Below, piece by piece: positions 33,726-43,486 of a stretch of 64,000 nt of DNA. This stretch comes from Schizochytrium sp. TIO01 (Eukaryota; Sar; Bigyra; Thraustochytrida; Thraustochytriidae): positions 201,001-265,000 of the forward strand of contig SMSO01000033.1 in the NCBI GenBank assembly GCA_004764695.1, given 5' to 3'. Numbering within the stretch: position 1 is the stretch's first letter; each line of letters opens with the position of its first letter. Below the pieces are notes generated by a model, which searched no databases, was not told the DNA's origin, and saw only the letters and a list, made by a program, of their open reading frames with translations. Made by a program: the position numbers and the translations under genes.

Positions 33726-35246
33726 TTACTTCTTCTTCTTGCTTGCCTCTTCGGCGGCCCTCGCGGCGGCAACCTGCAGTTCAGACGAAATCGCAAATTT
33801 GCGAGGGGTGTCACCGCCATTGCTGCGCCAACGAAGAAGGGAGCCAAGGTTAAAGATGAACCACACAAAGTGTACCCAGACAATCATGGTCTCAAGCACG
33901 GGTGCAACGAGGCTCGCTGGGAGAATAGGTCCATCGCCAGGGAGGTGCTGTTTGGACAGAGACGCAATGTATTTGTCAGCAGTACTCTCCGTGTATGGTA
34001 CAGTGGTACGGTTGAAACCAGCAAGGCCCCAGCATCCATTGCAAATGCCAAAAGCATTCTCGAAAACGCGGGCTCGAAGAAGCGTGAGGAACGTGGTGAC
34101 CATAGCAGGGACCAAGTAGTGAATCGCAGCGCCACAGACCGAGCGGTATGATGAGTTGAGGGTCGATACGATGGCTTCAGCAGAGAACTTGCCCTTCTGC
34201 GTCAGCATGTATTGTACTGTAAGATACGCAGAATCAGAGTATCCCTGCATCATTCGCGGGAAAAGGTAAAGGCGAAGCGCACAGGAGAAGATCGTAAGCC
34301 AGAAGCGAATGCGTTCGTACGTGGTGCGGTCTCCATTGAGCACGCTAGTCACGATAGGCTGAGTAGTAAGCGGCTCCACATAGGCGAGGACCACAAAAAG
34401 CGGCAGGACAAAGTTGAGGTGGAAGAGGAAACGCGTGCCAAAAGTTGGCTTGAGCATGTTTGTGACGTGCTTCTTGCGGTCAGCAAAACCCACGGTTTCG
34501 TGGTACACGCGAGCGAATCGGAGGGCTGGGAGAAAGGTGACGTAAGCAAAGAAAGCGCCAAAGAGGCAAAGACCGAGGTTGATGCTCCACCACAACTCGG
34601 TATGTGCGTCGGAGGGGATAAGCTTTGAGTCCTTGAAGCCACGCTCAAACTTGAGGTCAGGGAAGACCTCTGCATCAGAGATCATACCGTTGAAGACCAT
34701 GCAGGCGAAGAAGGCTAGGATCGCGAAGGCCACTGAGTACTGTTTCTCGCCCTCGCCGGCAGCCTGCAAAACCTGGCCGATGATGCCCATATCAATGAGC
34801 ACGAGAGCCAAAATCACCAACGTTGTAGCAGTTTGAGGGCCACGAAGATTGCCACCCCAAAGCAGGCAGTATGCAATCTCGGACATGATAAAAGAACCGA
34901 GAGCCACGACGCCGAGGCCAGCAACCATGTCGTATTGCGGGTAGAAAGTCAGGTGGTTCAACTTCATCTGCACTTCATAAAACGGAGAGCTTCCAGCACC
35001 AGATGCAGATGTTGCGGCAGCATTTTCTTCAGTCTGGCGAGACTTTTTACCCTTCTTGCTCTTGCGAGTAGTAGCTTCGCGTTTTGCAGCTCCAGACCTA
35101 ACGGCATCGCTGAGCTGCGCCACATCACCTGGAATGAGCGTGGCCAATGAGCCAAGCCACCAATTGCCGATTTGGATGACTTGCCTGCGACTGAACTGGA
35201 AGAGTGCCAGCAAAATCAGCAGTGAGTCGAAACTCAGGAGCGCCAT
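33726..35246 (-). CDS. TMEM161: TMEM161 family multi-pass membrane protein
   Basis: This 506-aa protein starts at ATG 35246 with an A at -3. It opens with a hydrophobic helix (LLILLALFQF) and a Lys-rich linker (about 60-75). About seven more membrane segments follow, including VVALGSFIMSEIAYCLLW, LVILALVLIDMGIIGQVL, FLFHLNFVLPLFVVLAY, FWLTIFSCALRLYLF and VWVHFVWFIFNLGSL. The HLNF-x-LPLFV and CALRL-x(6)-MQGY stretches are what led me to TMEM161. Animal TMEM161A/B have roles in stress resistance and, for TMEM161B, in heart rhythm; the molecular activity is unknown. The C-terminus is KKKK, which fits a cytosolic dilysine KKxx retrieval signal, so ER residence is inferred. Confidence 0.75.
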   Translation of the reverse strand: MALLSFDSLLILLALFQFSRRQVIQIGNWWLGSLATLIPGDVAQLSDAVRSGAAKREATTRKSKKGKKSRQTEENAAATSASGAGSSPFYEVQMKLNHLTFYPQYDMVAGLGVVALGSFIMSEIAYCLLWGGNLRGPQTATTLVILALVLIDMGIIGQVLQAAGEGEKQYSVAFAILAFFACMVFNGMISDAEVFPDLKFERGFKDSKLIPSDAHTELWWSINLGLCLFGAFFAYVTFLPALRFARVYHETVGFADRKKHVTNMLKPTFGTRFLFHLNFVLPLFVVLAYVEPLTTQPIVTSVLNGDRTTYERIRFWLTIFSCALRLYLFPRMMQGYSDSAYLTVQYMLTQKGKFSAEAIVSTLNSSYRSVCGAAIHYLVPAMVTTFLTLLRARVFENAFGICNGCWGLAGFNRTTVPYTESTADKYIASLSKQHLPGDGPILPASLVAPVLETMIVWVHFVWFIFNLGSLLRWRSNGGDTPRKFAISSELQVAAARAAEEASKKKK

Positions 35247-37071
35247 GATCTCAAAGCTTGGGGGGTGCTCTTCTTCTAGGCCGCCGTGCGATGATCCTTT
35301 CTCGAGTTTGTTCTCGTCTCAGCAGAGCTCTCGCTCAACTTCAACGGAAAGTGGACTGTAAGAACAGCTTATGGAGGGCGCAATAGACTCACGTCTATCT
35401 TCGCGTCAGCCTCAGTATTGTCAACTGCGGTCGAAGCTTTAATCGAGGAGCTCCGTCTCGATCGAGGTCTGTGTGACGATGATTGCTTTTTCGATCATCT
35501 TCAAGAATAGTAATCCAATGAAACAATTCAACGCAAGGCAAAATCCAAACATTAAGGACCCGGTGTATCCCACAAGAACACGTGCATGAAACTCCCACTA
35601 CTGTTATAGTTTCAGCTGTATGGGTGCTACCCACTTGCATTGCATTTGTCTTCCCATTTTAAGTTCGGTAGGGCAAAAAAATCGCCACGAAGCAAAAGCA
35701 AACAAGCAAAATCGCAAATGGGATAGCTCTGCGCAGAGAGCATCCAGGTTGGACCTCGGCGACTCACAAGTTCTAAGACGACATCTTGTCGAGGTTCCGA
35801 ACTTTCTTCGCACTGGCAGAGTGAATGATGTCCTGGTTGTTAATTTCTCTTCTTTTATTGCGTTCACACATTATGATTACTTTTAGTGACGATGATTTAT
35901 AATTGTTATTTTTTAAATCAAAAATTACAATAGTAATGATAATATGCCCAATAATAGTCAGTATTATCATGGCAGATCACAGCTTTTAGTTAGCTACAGG
36001 TCCCTCGTTCGAGTGTTTTTGGTTGCTATTTGTTTCAAGGAGTCAGAAAAAGTGCACGTGAGACGCCTTCAGAGGTTGTTTTACTCTGCTTTGCGTTGCT
36101 AGCCTAGCTTTACTTTTGTTTTTTTGGCGCTCTCGCTACCGCCATCAGGTGCTTCTGTTCTGGTTTCAGAACTCTATTTCAGAGGACAGAAGGTCAAAGC
36201 TTTGTTGTTATCTTATATATCTTATATATCGATGATTGAGGACAATGGAGCAGATTATCAGTGCTGATGTGGCTTCGAATTATCTTATTTCTGAAACCCT
36301 CTTTTCTCAAAAAGTACCTATACGTGGAATGCCGCTGGGGTAGTGGGCTTGAGCGCTTAGCGGTGATCGCCGAGAACCTCCTCTTCAGCTTTATGCAAAG
36401 GAAGCACCTATGCTAGATGACGTAGAACACGGTGATTACAGAGGCCTCACAATGTGCCTCTGGTTCATTCAACACCAAGAGTAACTTAGTCGGAGTGTTA
36501 AATTAATATATTTATCAGCGAGCACTCTAGGTTCCTACTACTTGGGGAACAAAATATGTCTCTTAGGTGCTAGCTTGCCTGTTTGAGTCGACGATTAAGA
36601 TTATCAAGTTTGTTTTTGAAGACGAATGGCGCCAGAAGGGAGGGCACAGGTGGAGCCAAATGCACAATTTCAAAGAAACTAAGCTTGAGGCAAACGTGGA
36701 AAATATTTAATCTTGGCGTGATCAGTCCTTGAAGAAATGAATATTTTTATGTTGGTTGGTGTTATGAGATTTGTTTGGGGATGATGAATGAATGAATGAA
36801 TGAGTTAGAGCATGAACGAATTTACGTCGAAAGCTAGTACAAATGTACGGCTTCTGTTGGTGTGGAGTCCAAACAGAAACAGCAAGAATTAAGAAACTCA
36901 TGAAGAAAAGGGCGGTACATCGAGTGCCAGGAAAAATGGAAAACGAAGGTCATGGACTTCATCCTTGCATGCACCTTGAGAATCGAAAAGATTGAAACAA
37001 AGGAGAAAAGGAGGACTCTCTTTTGGTTGGATCTGAAGCCACCGTAATTGAGACAGAAAATAAGAAAGCGT
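35247..37071. other. 1.8-kb intergenic stretch
   Basis: Upstream of TMEM161 (-) and downstream of SEC24 (-). It is AT-rich, contains a short (TGAA)n at about 36783-36802 and a TCTTATATA direct repeat near 36210-36230. Small open frames show no domain. Confidence 0.55.
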
Positions 37072-40000
37072 TTACCGCGACGGCAACTGCGCACTTTGAC
37101 GTTGGCAGTTACCAATAAATTCGTCATAGGAGAACGAACCGCCAGGAAAAGAGGCCCGGTCCTCGACCAGGAACCAGCGGAAGCGAGTCTCGAGCGGATC
37201 GCCCTCCTTGATGACATGGATCTGCTGAAAGGTTCCCTTGCAATTAGCACGCAAAGCATCAACAATGTTGCAGATGCGTTGCTTCAAATCATTATCATCG
37301 GGTTGCCTCTCGACGCGGAGCACCCCACCATCGATGCCATCTAAAGTAGGAACACCAAAAAGAGACTGCACCAAACGAGGATCAACACCTCGGCCGACCC
37401 AGAGCAAAAGCTCGAGGCCGTTATCAAGCAAGAAGACACCGCTAGAGTTAAGGCTGCCAGCCGACAAGTTAACTAAACGGGGCAGCTTAATCCGCTGGTT
37501 TTCACCATAGCGCATAGTACCAGCCTCCTCGGGGGCTCCATTGTTATTAGCAGGGACAGCGACAGGGCGACCAGCATCGGGGGTCATCGAGTGAAGCTCA
37601 TAAAGGCGCGGGTAGAGGAAGAGAATGCAGTTCTTCAGTGACATACGGTTCACACAATGCAAGAAGTTGACACGCTCATCAAATCCGACCTGTTCTCCAC
37701 CACGAAATGCGGGGCTCTTGATCATAGCCATTGCATACAGCGGAAGCAGAGAAATGCTCTCCGGAAGCTGCGCTCCGCCCTGCTGTTGCTGAGGCATCTG
37801 TTGCTGGTGCGAAGGAGGCATCATCATAGAGGGCGGCTGGCCGTAAGGCGTACTGTTTCCTGACAACTTACTCGCGCGCAGTACGTTGACAGAGAAGTTC
37901 TGAAGCTTATTTCTGACTTGGATAAGACCAAGCTGGAAAGCTTCGGTGGATGCCTTTTTCGCAACAAAAGCCGCGATGGCATCCTGATTTGCAGACGAAT
38001 GGAGATCAGAGACGGTCGAGGTGACTGGAACCACCGTGGTCAAGACCCTAATGCGACGCTGTCCATTCGAGTTGGTATACAAAAGTGCACCCTGAAGCGT
38101 GATAACGCCTGAGGCGACCATTTTCTCCTGGTGACGGAACTCCAAGGCATAAGTGGCATCTGCGTCGCAGGTCGGAAGCTGCATAAGATCAGCACCTCGC
38201 AGCTGAAAGTTGCCGTGAAATCCTGAAACACGCACACCGTTTGAGGCACGGAGACGAAAGACAGCCTCCCAAGCCGTCTCACGCGCCAGAGTACGCCGGA
38301 CATCAGCGCCAAAGGCCTTGCCGTGTCGCTGGCTGGAAAACCGAGGGTAGAAGTGGAGCTGGCCGCCAGTATTTTTCGCGAGCGAGTGCAAAGATGCAAC
38401 GTCGCAATACGCTGTGGGCGTGAGGAAGAGTTCAATTGATACCTGGTTCTTACCCATTTCGTTTACAGTGTTCTGGTAAAAAGCATCCGCGGTCTGAAAA
38501 AGGGTGTGCTCTTTGTCGGTGCCCAGGAGCCGCATGTTCTCGCGGTGCGTGAGTTTACCAAGACCTAACGTCGGGAGCTTTGACTGGAACACAAGCATCT
38601 TGCCACCGATATGCACCATTACGCGGTAAGCTGCTTGGATTGCGGACCCCGATGCGATGTCATGGGTGTGACTCTTGGAGTGGATGCGAGGCAGTGAGTC
38701 AAGAAGCATTTCAAAGACTTCTCTCGAGTCTGCCAGGTTGACCAGGAGGTCCTCAGGGCATGGTAGGAAGAGTTCATCGAGGTCGCTTACTACAAACATC
38801 TTGGGCTGCGAGAGATTGCTGTTCAAGCTATAGAACTGCACCGCGTAGTCAAAGGTGATGAGACCCACTTGAGTTCGCGGTGATCCTGGGAGCTTGTCGA
38901 GGCTGTCGCGAATCGCCTGCACGGCGCACGCCAACATCCCCGACTGTACTGCTTCGTACGAGACGTCAAGGACGAACATGTACACTGGTGCTTGAGGTGG
39001 GCGCACCATGTATTCTGACGGTGCCATGATCTCAATGCATCCTTCGTGCAGTTCCGGGTGCTCCATGCGGTCTGCACGCTGGCCGTTTGCGTCGAGGTGC
39101 GAATAATACTGTGACCCTGTTTCGTTGTCACGATGGCACAGATTACACTTCCACTTGCGTCCATTCTCAAGCCACGTGACGAATGGGTTGATGTATGCTC
39201 TGCATGCGCGGCATCTCACAACGCCCACAGAGCCAAAATTTACCACAGGGGGTTCCTTTCCCTCAGGATGTTCTGCTAAGGGTTGAATGACACATCCCGT
39301 GGGAAGAGCAGCTTGTTCCGAAAGCGCATCAGATGCGGGAAACTTGGACATTGTCGGCTTTAACCACACAGGATCACACATGGCAGCAGGATCAAAGTAA
39401 GTTTGCTGCTGTTGTTGCTGTTGCTGCTGCTGCTGTTGCATTTGAGGGGGGCGGCCTTGCATGCTTTGCTGGGGTGGGTACATGTTATTCATTTGGCCTT
39501 GCATTGGTGGTTGTGGCTGTTGCTGCATTCCCATTTGGGGGGGAGGAGGCATGCCCATTTGAGGGGGGGGAGGCATGCCCATCTGAGGAGGAGGCATGCC
39601 CGTCTGGGGCGGCGGCGGCATGCCTCCGAACTGTGCTGGGGGCCTGGGTTGCATTGCAGGTGCTTGTTGTTGAGGTGGCTGCTGCTGATGTTGGGGCGGA
39701 CGCGGAGGGAATTGCGGCTGCTGTTGCTGCTGAGGCGGCTGCTGCTGGGGCATTCCAGGTCTCGGTGGTTGTGACGCAAAGCTAGAGGCTGAAGGTGGCC
39801 TCTGCGGCATGCTCTGCGGCGGCTGCTGCTGCGTATTCGGTGGCAGTGGCGGTGTCGCTGAACTGGAAGCTGTGCCGGGTCTCAGAGACATGTTGTTCAT
39901 CTGCTGGGTTAAACCCGCCGTGGCGTTGTTCTGCGGCGTAGGGAATCCTCTTGCTGGGCTGTTTCCAGAAGCCGGGGGGGGCGTGGGGTACCCTCTAGGC

Positions 40001-40434
40001 GCAGGAGAAGGAGCACCGTTGGGCACAGCGCCATTGGCGCTTGGAGAGGGCTGACCAGGGTAGCCTCGTGCAGGACTAGCAAAACCCATGGGCCGGGGAG
40101 GTCCGCTCACGTTCGAGGATGAAGACGAAGAGGATACCTGTCGCGGAGGCATGCTTGGGCTACTGTTGTTTGGTGCTGCTGGCGCCGACGCCGCAGGATA
40201 TCCCCGACCAGGGGCAGATTGAGGAGCTGCTGCTTGAGGGTATCCTCGACCTGGAGACTGCTGAAGATGCTGTTGTTGCTGCTGAGGATATCCTTGTGCA
40301 GGTGGTTGCTGCTGCTGTTGCTGAGGATATCCACGTGCAGGAGGCTGTTGTTGCGGCGGCTGAGTTTGGAATTGCTGCTGTGGCGGGTAGCCCCGAGCAG
40401 GTGGAGCTTGTCCGGGATACTGGTTTGGCTGCAT
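37072..40434 (-). CDS. SEC24: COPII coat cargo-binding subunit Sec24
   Basis: This 1120-aa protein starts at ATG 40434. Residues 1-360 are a disordered Pro/Gln/Gly/Met-rich tail with repeated ARGYP motifs and a Gln run near 340-350. Next come the Sec24 zinc finger (VRCRACRAYINPF ... CNLC, about 405-430), the vWA-like trunk (VYMFVLDVSYEAVQSG near 480, PRTQVGLITFDYAVQFY), the beta-sandwich (GFHGNFQLRGADLMQLP near 730), the helical domain (about 810-950, LPLYAMAMIKSPAFRGG) and the gelsolin-like domain (GLELLLWVGRGVDP near 1005). Sec24 pairs with Sec23, selects ER cargo by binding export signals and is recruited by Sar1-GTP at ER exit sites. All domains are present and the length is normal for the family. 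A second Sec24 gene elsewhere is likely, as in most eukaryotes. Confidence 0.97.
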   Translation of the reverse strand: MQPNQYPGQAPPARGYPPQQQFQTQPPQQQPPARGYPQQQQQQPPAQGYPQQQQQHLQQSPGRGYPQAAAPQSAPGRGYPAASAPAAPNNSSPSMPPRQVSSSSSSSNVSGPPRPMGFASPARGYPGQPSPSANGAVPNGAPSPAPRGYPTPPPASGNSPARGFPTPQNNATAGLTQQMNNMSLRPGTASSSATPPLPPNTQQQPPQSMPQRPPSASSFASQPPRPGMPQQQPPQQQQQPQFPPRPPQHQQQPPQQQAPAMQPRPPAQFGGMPPPPQTGMPPPQMGMPPPPQMGMPPPPQMGMQQQPQPPMQGQMNNMYPPQQSMQGRPPQMQQQQQQQQQQQQTYFDPAAMCDPVWLKPTMSKFPASDALSEQAALPTGCVIQPLAEHPEGKEPPVVNFGSVGVVRCRACRAYINPFVTWLENGRKWKCNLCHRDNETGSQYYSHLDANGQRADRMEHPELHEGCIEIMAPSEYMVRPPQAPVYMFVLDVSYEAVQSGMLACAVQAIRDSLDKLPGSPRTQVGLITFDYAVQFYSLNSNLSQPKMFVVSDLDELFLPCPEDLLVNLADSREVFEMLLDSLPRIHSKSHTHDIASGSAIQAAYRVMVHIGGKMLVFQSKLPTLGLGKLTHRENMRLLGTDKEHTLFQTADAFYQNTVNEMGKNQVSIELFLTPTAYCDVASLHSLAKNTGGQLHFYPRFSSQRHGKAFGADVRRTLARETAWEAVFRLRASNGVRVSGFHGNFQLRGADLMQLPTCDADATYALEFRHQEKMVASGVITLQGALLYTNSNGQRRIRVLTTVVPVTSTVSDLHSSANQDAIAAFVAKKASTEAFQLGLIQVRNKLQNFSVNVLRASKLSGNSTPYGQPPSMMMPPSHQQQMPQQQQGGAQLPESISLLPLYAMAMIKSPAFRGGEQVGFDERVNFLHCVNRMSLKNCILFLYPRLYELHSMTPDAGRPVAVPANNNGAPEEAGTMRYGENQRIKLPRLVNLSAGSLNSSGVFLLDNGLELLLWVGRGVDPRLVQSLFGVPTLDGIDGGVLRVERQPDDNDLKQRICNIVDALRANCKGTFQQIHVIKEGDPLETRFRWFLVEDRASFPGGSFSYDEFIGNCQRQSAQLPSR

Positions 40435-42931
40435 CCTGTCTGCGCTCGCTGTTATTGGTTAACACAAATTAGATGAGTAGTAGTTGATTGACTACAAGGA
40501 GCGCGAGCTCTGTACCAATAAATCAGACTTGACACCACGTCAAGAGGCCTGGTTAATTTGTTGCACACACAAGCTAAATACGACCACGTAGTCTTTCTCC
40601 AACGTATCAATATGATAAAATTTGGCAGATTGACGAACAATAGCTTTGGCAGCCTTGAGTATTAAGCTACTGGTTGTGTTTGTGCGCTAAAATACTTTAG
40701 TGAACCAATGCCACGCACGGAGTCCGTATCGAGCCTGAAAATCTCGACCTACTCTAGATACAGATGAAATATGACGGATATACAGCTGTTGTGGTCGCTG
40801 TCGCTGTTGCTGTTGTTGTCGCGCCTCTCGACTTTGCTGGGCCTTACGAGCAAGAAAACCTCGAACTCTGCACGTCTGGGCGGACAGCTGCTCTCGACTT
40901 TCTGATTTCCAGCCCAATCTCGCCTCGAGCTTCTTACGCCGCGAGTTTAACTCGGTGAGTCGCGGTGACGTGGAGGTGACCTCCAAAAAGAAACAGTGAA
41001 CAACAGAAGAATGAATGAACGAATGAATGAACGAACGAATGAAAGAAGAATGAAAAACTGATCAGACGCCGACCAACGTCCAAGCCAGCAACGGACGGCC
41101 CACGCGTTCGGGTTCTCGCCAGAGCTTCGAACAGCACACGCAACAACCCGTTTCGTGCACCGCTGCCACTTCCAGCAGAAGGAGCAATGAAAGAGCTGCC
41201 GCAGCAACCGCTCTGCGGCGATATGCTCGCCCTCACTCGATCTGCTGACCTCTCTATTCTCTTTGCACATCTCTTTATTCTTCTCCTTTCTTCTCTTTAG
41301 CATTATCTGTTTTACTCAAGATTATCGTCCATATTACTGATAGGACCATATACCGTCACTGTAGGCGCACATAGAACTATGATGGGATATCATATCTCAT
41401 TCATTGTTGCAAAACTTACTATGAGAGATAGCGTGGTAACATGATATTTAGCAGGCAGTCAGTCGCTGTTATGACGATTGATTCATTGCTTGCTTGCTTG
41501 CTTCATTGATTGATGGGTTGATGGATGGAGTGGCTGTCAATCTTAGCACCACGGCGGAGACCCCGCTATCCACTACAAATTGCAGGATTTGCAAATACTT
41601 GCAGGCTGTTGAACTACTCTGCGTCAAGATAACCGTGTTTGTCAAAATCAAGTTGGATATTGTAATTATGCCAGAAGGCAGTCTTATTGTTATCAGTAGC
41701 ATTAACATTAGCACTTGGGCAGCCCCTTTTTTTCTATGGCCCTAGGCCTTCGCAGTATTACATAAGTACTGCTATTCCTCGTTAGGAGTCGATAGCGCTC
41801 GCTAAGGATGCCGCAGCTTGCGTTCCATAGTTAGCGTTCCATCTGCGCTTGCTAAGTGCATCAGTTCTGTTCTCTTTGAAGCGCCACAGTAACGGCTGGG
41901 TTGTGTTCCAATTATGTTCTTTTTGTGGATGGCGGTGTTCGAAGAGACACCTATAGATGGCAGGCAGTACTGAGGGCGAAGGCGACGGAACATAAGGCTG
42001 GGCTTGACGATTGTCACGCCATCACAAAGCGTGTCTTGAGCGTTGTGCGTTGCGACATTGGTTGGAGGGTTGTTTATTGGCCATGAAGTTTGACTTAATT
42101 CTTCGTGTATTGTGGATCGTGGAATGTCCGTACTACAAATGTCGGTGCTGACGGAGGTCACTTGGCTAGCCAGCTGGCTGGGAGGTAATGTTAGGGCATG
42201 GTGAAATTTGAGACACATTTGCGTTGAAGGACCCTTGAAAACTCATGAACTGGGTCACTTGTGCATGTGGATTTGCTTGACTTTAGGTCTCCTCGGGTAG
42301 ATTTTTGTCTTCATCAGTATCAACAGCTAGCTCTTATACGAGTGCGTCCATATACGAATTTCAACTGAAATTCTCGGCGAGCCTCTCTAAACACTTGACA
42401 GTTGTGCCAATGAAACCTCTGGCCAGAGGAGGCAATTGGATGGCAATACTGCGTTTCACCGCTTTCCTCAATATGGCACTTGAATACTTTGGATGCACTG
42501 ACTAACTAACTAATTAATTAGGTACTTAATTTTTAACTACAACCAACTAACTAAATAAGTAGCGAGCTTACTACTGGACAGCGTAAGAGTTATTCACTGC
42601 CACAAGCAGGCAGTGAGTGCTTCGACTCATCTGGTTTGCTCCGGGGCCAAACCCCGAACTAATTCCATCAGAACTTCTGTTGCAGCGCACCTGGACAAGT
42701 GTCCGGAGCCCTTGTTGAGCAGATCCTGGTTGCACTTAGTGAGAGCATAGAGCTTTGCTTGAGGCAAGCAAACGTCGGTCTTGTTTGCGAAGATATTAAG
42801 CTTGATCTTCGCATTAAAGGGTTAGCATCAGAAGCCAAACTTGAGGACAAACTAACCTGAAGCCAAACTTTTGAGCGTGTGTTATTTAAGAACTTGCTAC
42901 AGTCGCAGTTATAGTATATTAAAATTTAAAA
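40435..42931. other. 2.5-kb intergenic region with microsatellites and a possible transposase relic
   Basis: Contains a CTG-rich patch (40785-40835), TGAA/CGAA repeats near 41008-41052 and GCTT repeats near 41488-41503. A 99-codon basic Gln-containing frame on the minus strand (40687-40986) starts with TTG. On the plus strand a 65-codon frame (40764-40958) begins MKYDG and reaches a GTGAGT donor-like site at 40954. Neither is convincing. A broken reading at 41880-42390 faintly resembles DDE transposases (separate entry). Confidence 0.5.
41881..42400 (+). pseudogene. Possible decayed DDE (Tc1/mariner or IS630-like) transposase remnant
   Basis: In one plus frame from 41911 the reading MFFLWMAVFEETPIDGRQY, then a stop, then GRRRRNIRLGL and further TPSQ and ATLVGGLFIG recalls the first-Asp block of DDE_3 endonucleases. 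In another frame from 42258, VHVDLLDFRSPRVD followed by RVRPYTNFN recalls the D-N-x(3)-H and P-Y-S-P-x-x-N-P blocks. Stops and a frame change separate them and the spacing is imperfect, so this is a tentative reading. No terminal inverted repeats were identified. Confidence 0.2.
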
Positions 42932-43486
42932 ATGGACAAGTACTCTCGTGCCGTGCAGGACCGCCTGGCCTCTTCTCTTCCTGAGGGCAGCGAGCGGGAC
43001 CGTGCGGAAGCGTGCTTCAAGACCAACAGCCGCTGCTTCCCTGAGGTGAGCAAATGCATATCTGCCAACGGAGTCTGCGGGCGTCGCCGCTTTTTGAAAG
43101 GCGCCCGAGAGGCCTGTGGCCCTATTGCCACTCAGGAATTCAAGAACAATGCAGCGTACTGCCAGACACAATGCGAGGCCACTATCCTCGGCATGAAGGG
43201 CTCTACATTGGAAATGCAGCGCAAAGTGCATGGCGAGGAAGCTGCACAGGTCTTCGAGACTCCCAAAGGACGTCAGCCTCCCGACACCATCAAGTCTCCA
43301 GAGAAGATCAAGGAGTGGGGCACTTGTGTAACGGCATGCCAGACCAGTAAGGCACTTGAGTCCGAAGCTTACAAGGACTGCTTCGAGACCTTCCTGCTCA
43401 AAGCAATGTCAGACTGTGCCATCGAGAAATGCCGCGACAACGTTATGGCATGTAAGGCTAAGCGCTGCGACCCGCTGGCCGAGTAA
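42932..43486 (+). CDS. Unrecognised 184-aa protein with 14 cysteines
   Basis: It starts at an ATG in a good context (AAAAATGG). It is hydrophilic, with no signal peptide and no membrane segment. Fourteen Cys occur at residues 28, 35, 42, 49, 62, 77, 81, 132, 136, 150, 162, 167, 174 and 179. The first four are exactly seven apart. C-x3-C pairs occur at 77/81 and 132/136, and each half ends in further Cys, suggesting two related helical hairpin units around a Pro-containing linker (about 105-125). C-x3-C and regularly spaced Cys in helices without a presequence are typical of disulfide relay (Mia40) substrates of the mitochondrial intermembrane space, but the twin spacing of small Tims is not matched. 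Cytosolic metal binding is the alternative. I do not recognise the family. Confidence 0.75.
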   Translation: MDKYSRAVQDRLASSLPEGSERDRAEACFKTNSRCFPEVSKCISANGVCGRRRFLKGAREACGPIATQEFKNNAAYCQTQCEATILGMKGSTLEMQRKVHGEEAAQVFETPKGRQPPDTIKSPEKIKEWGTCVTACQTSKALESEAYKDCFETFLLKAMSDCAIEKCRDNVMACKAKRCDPLAE

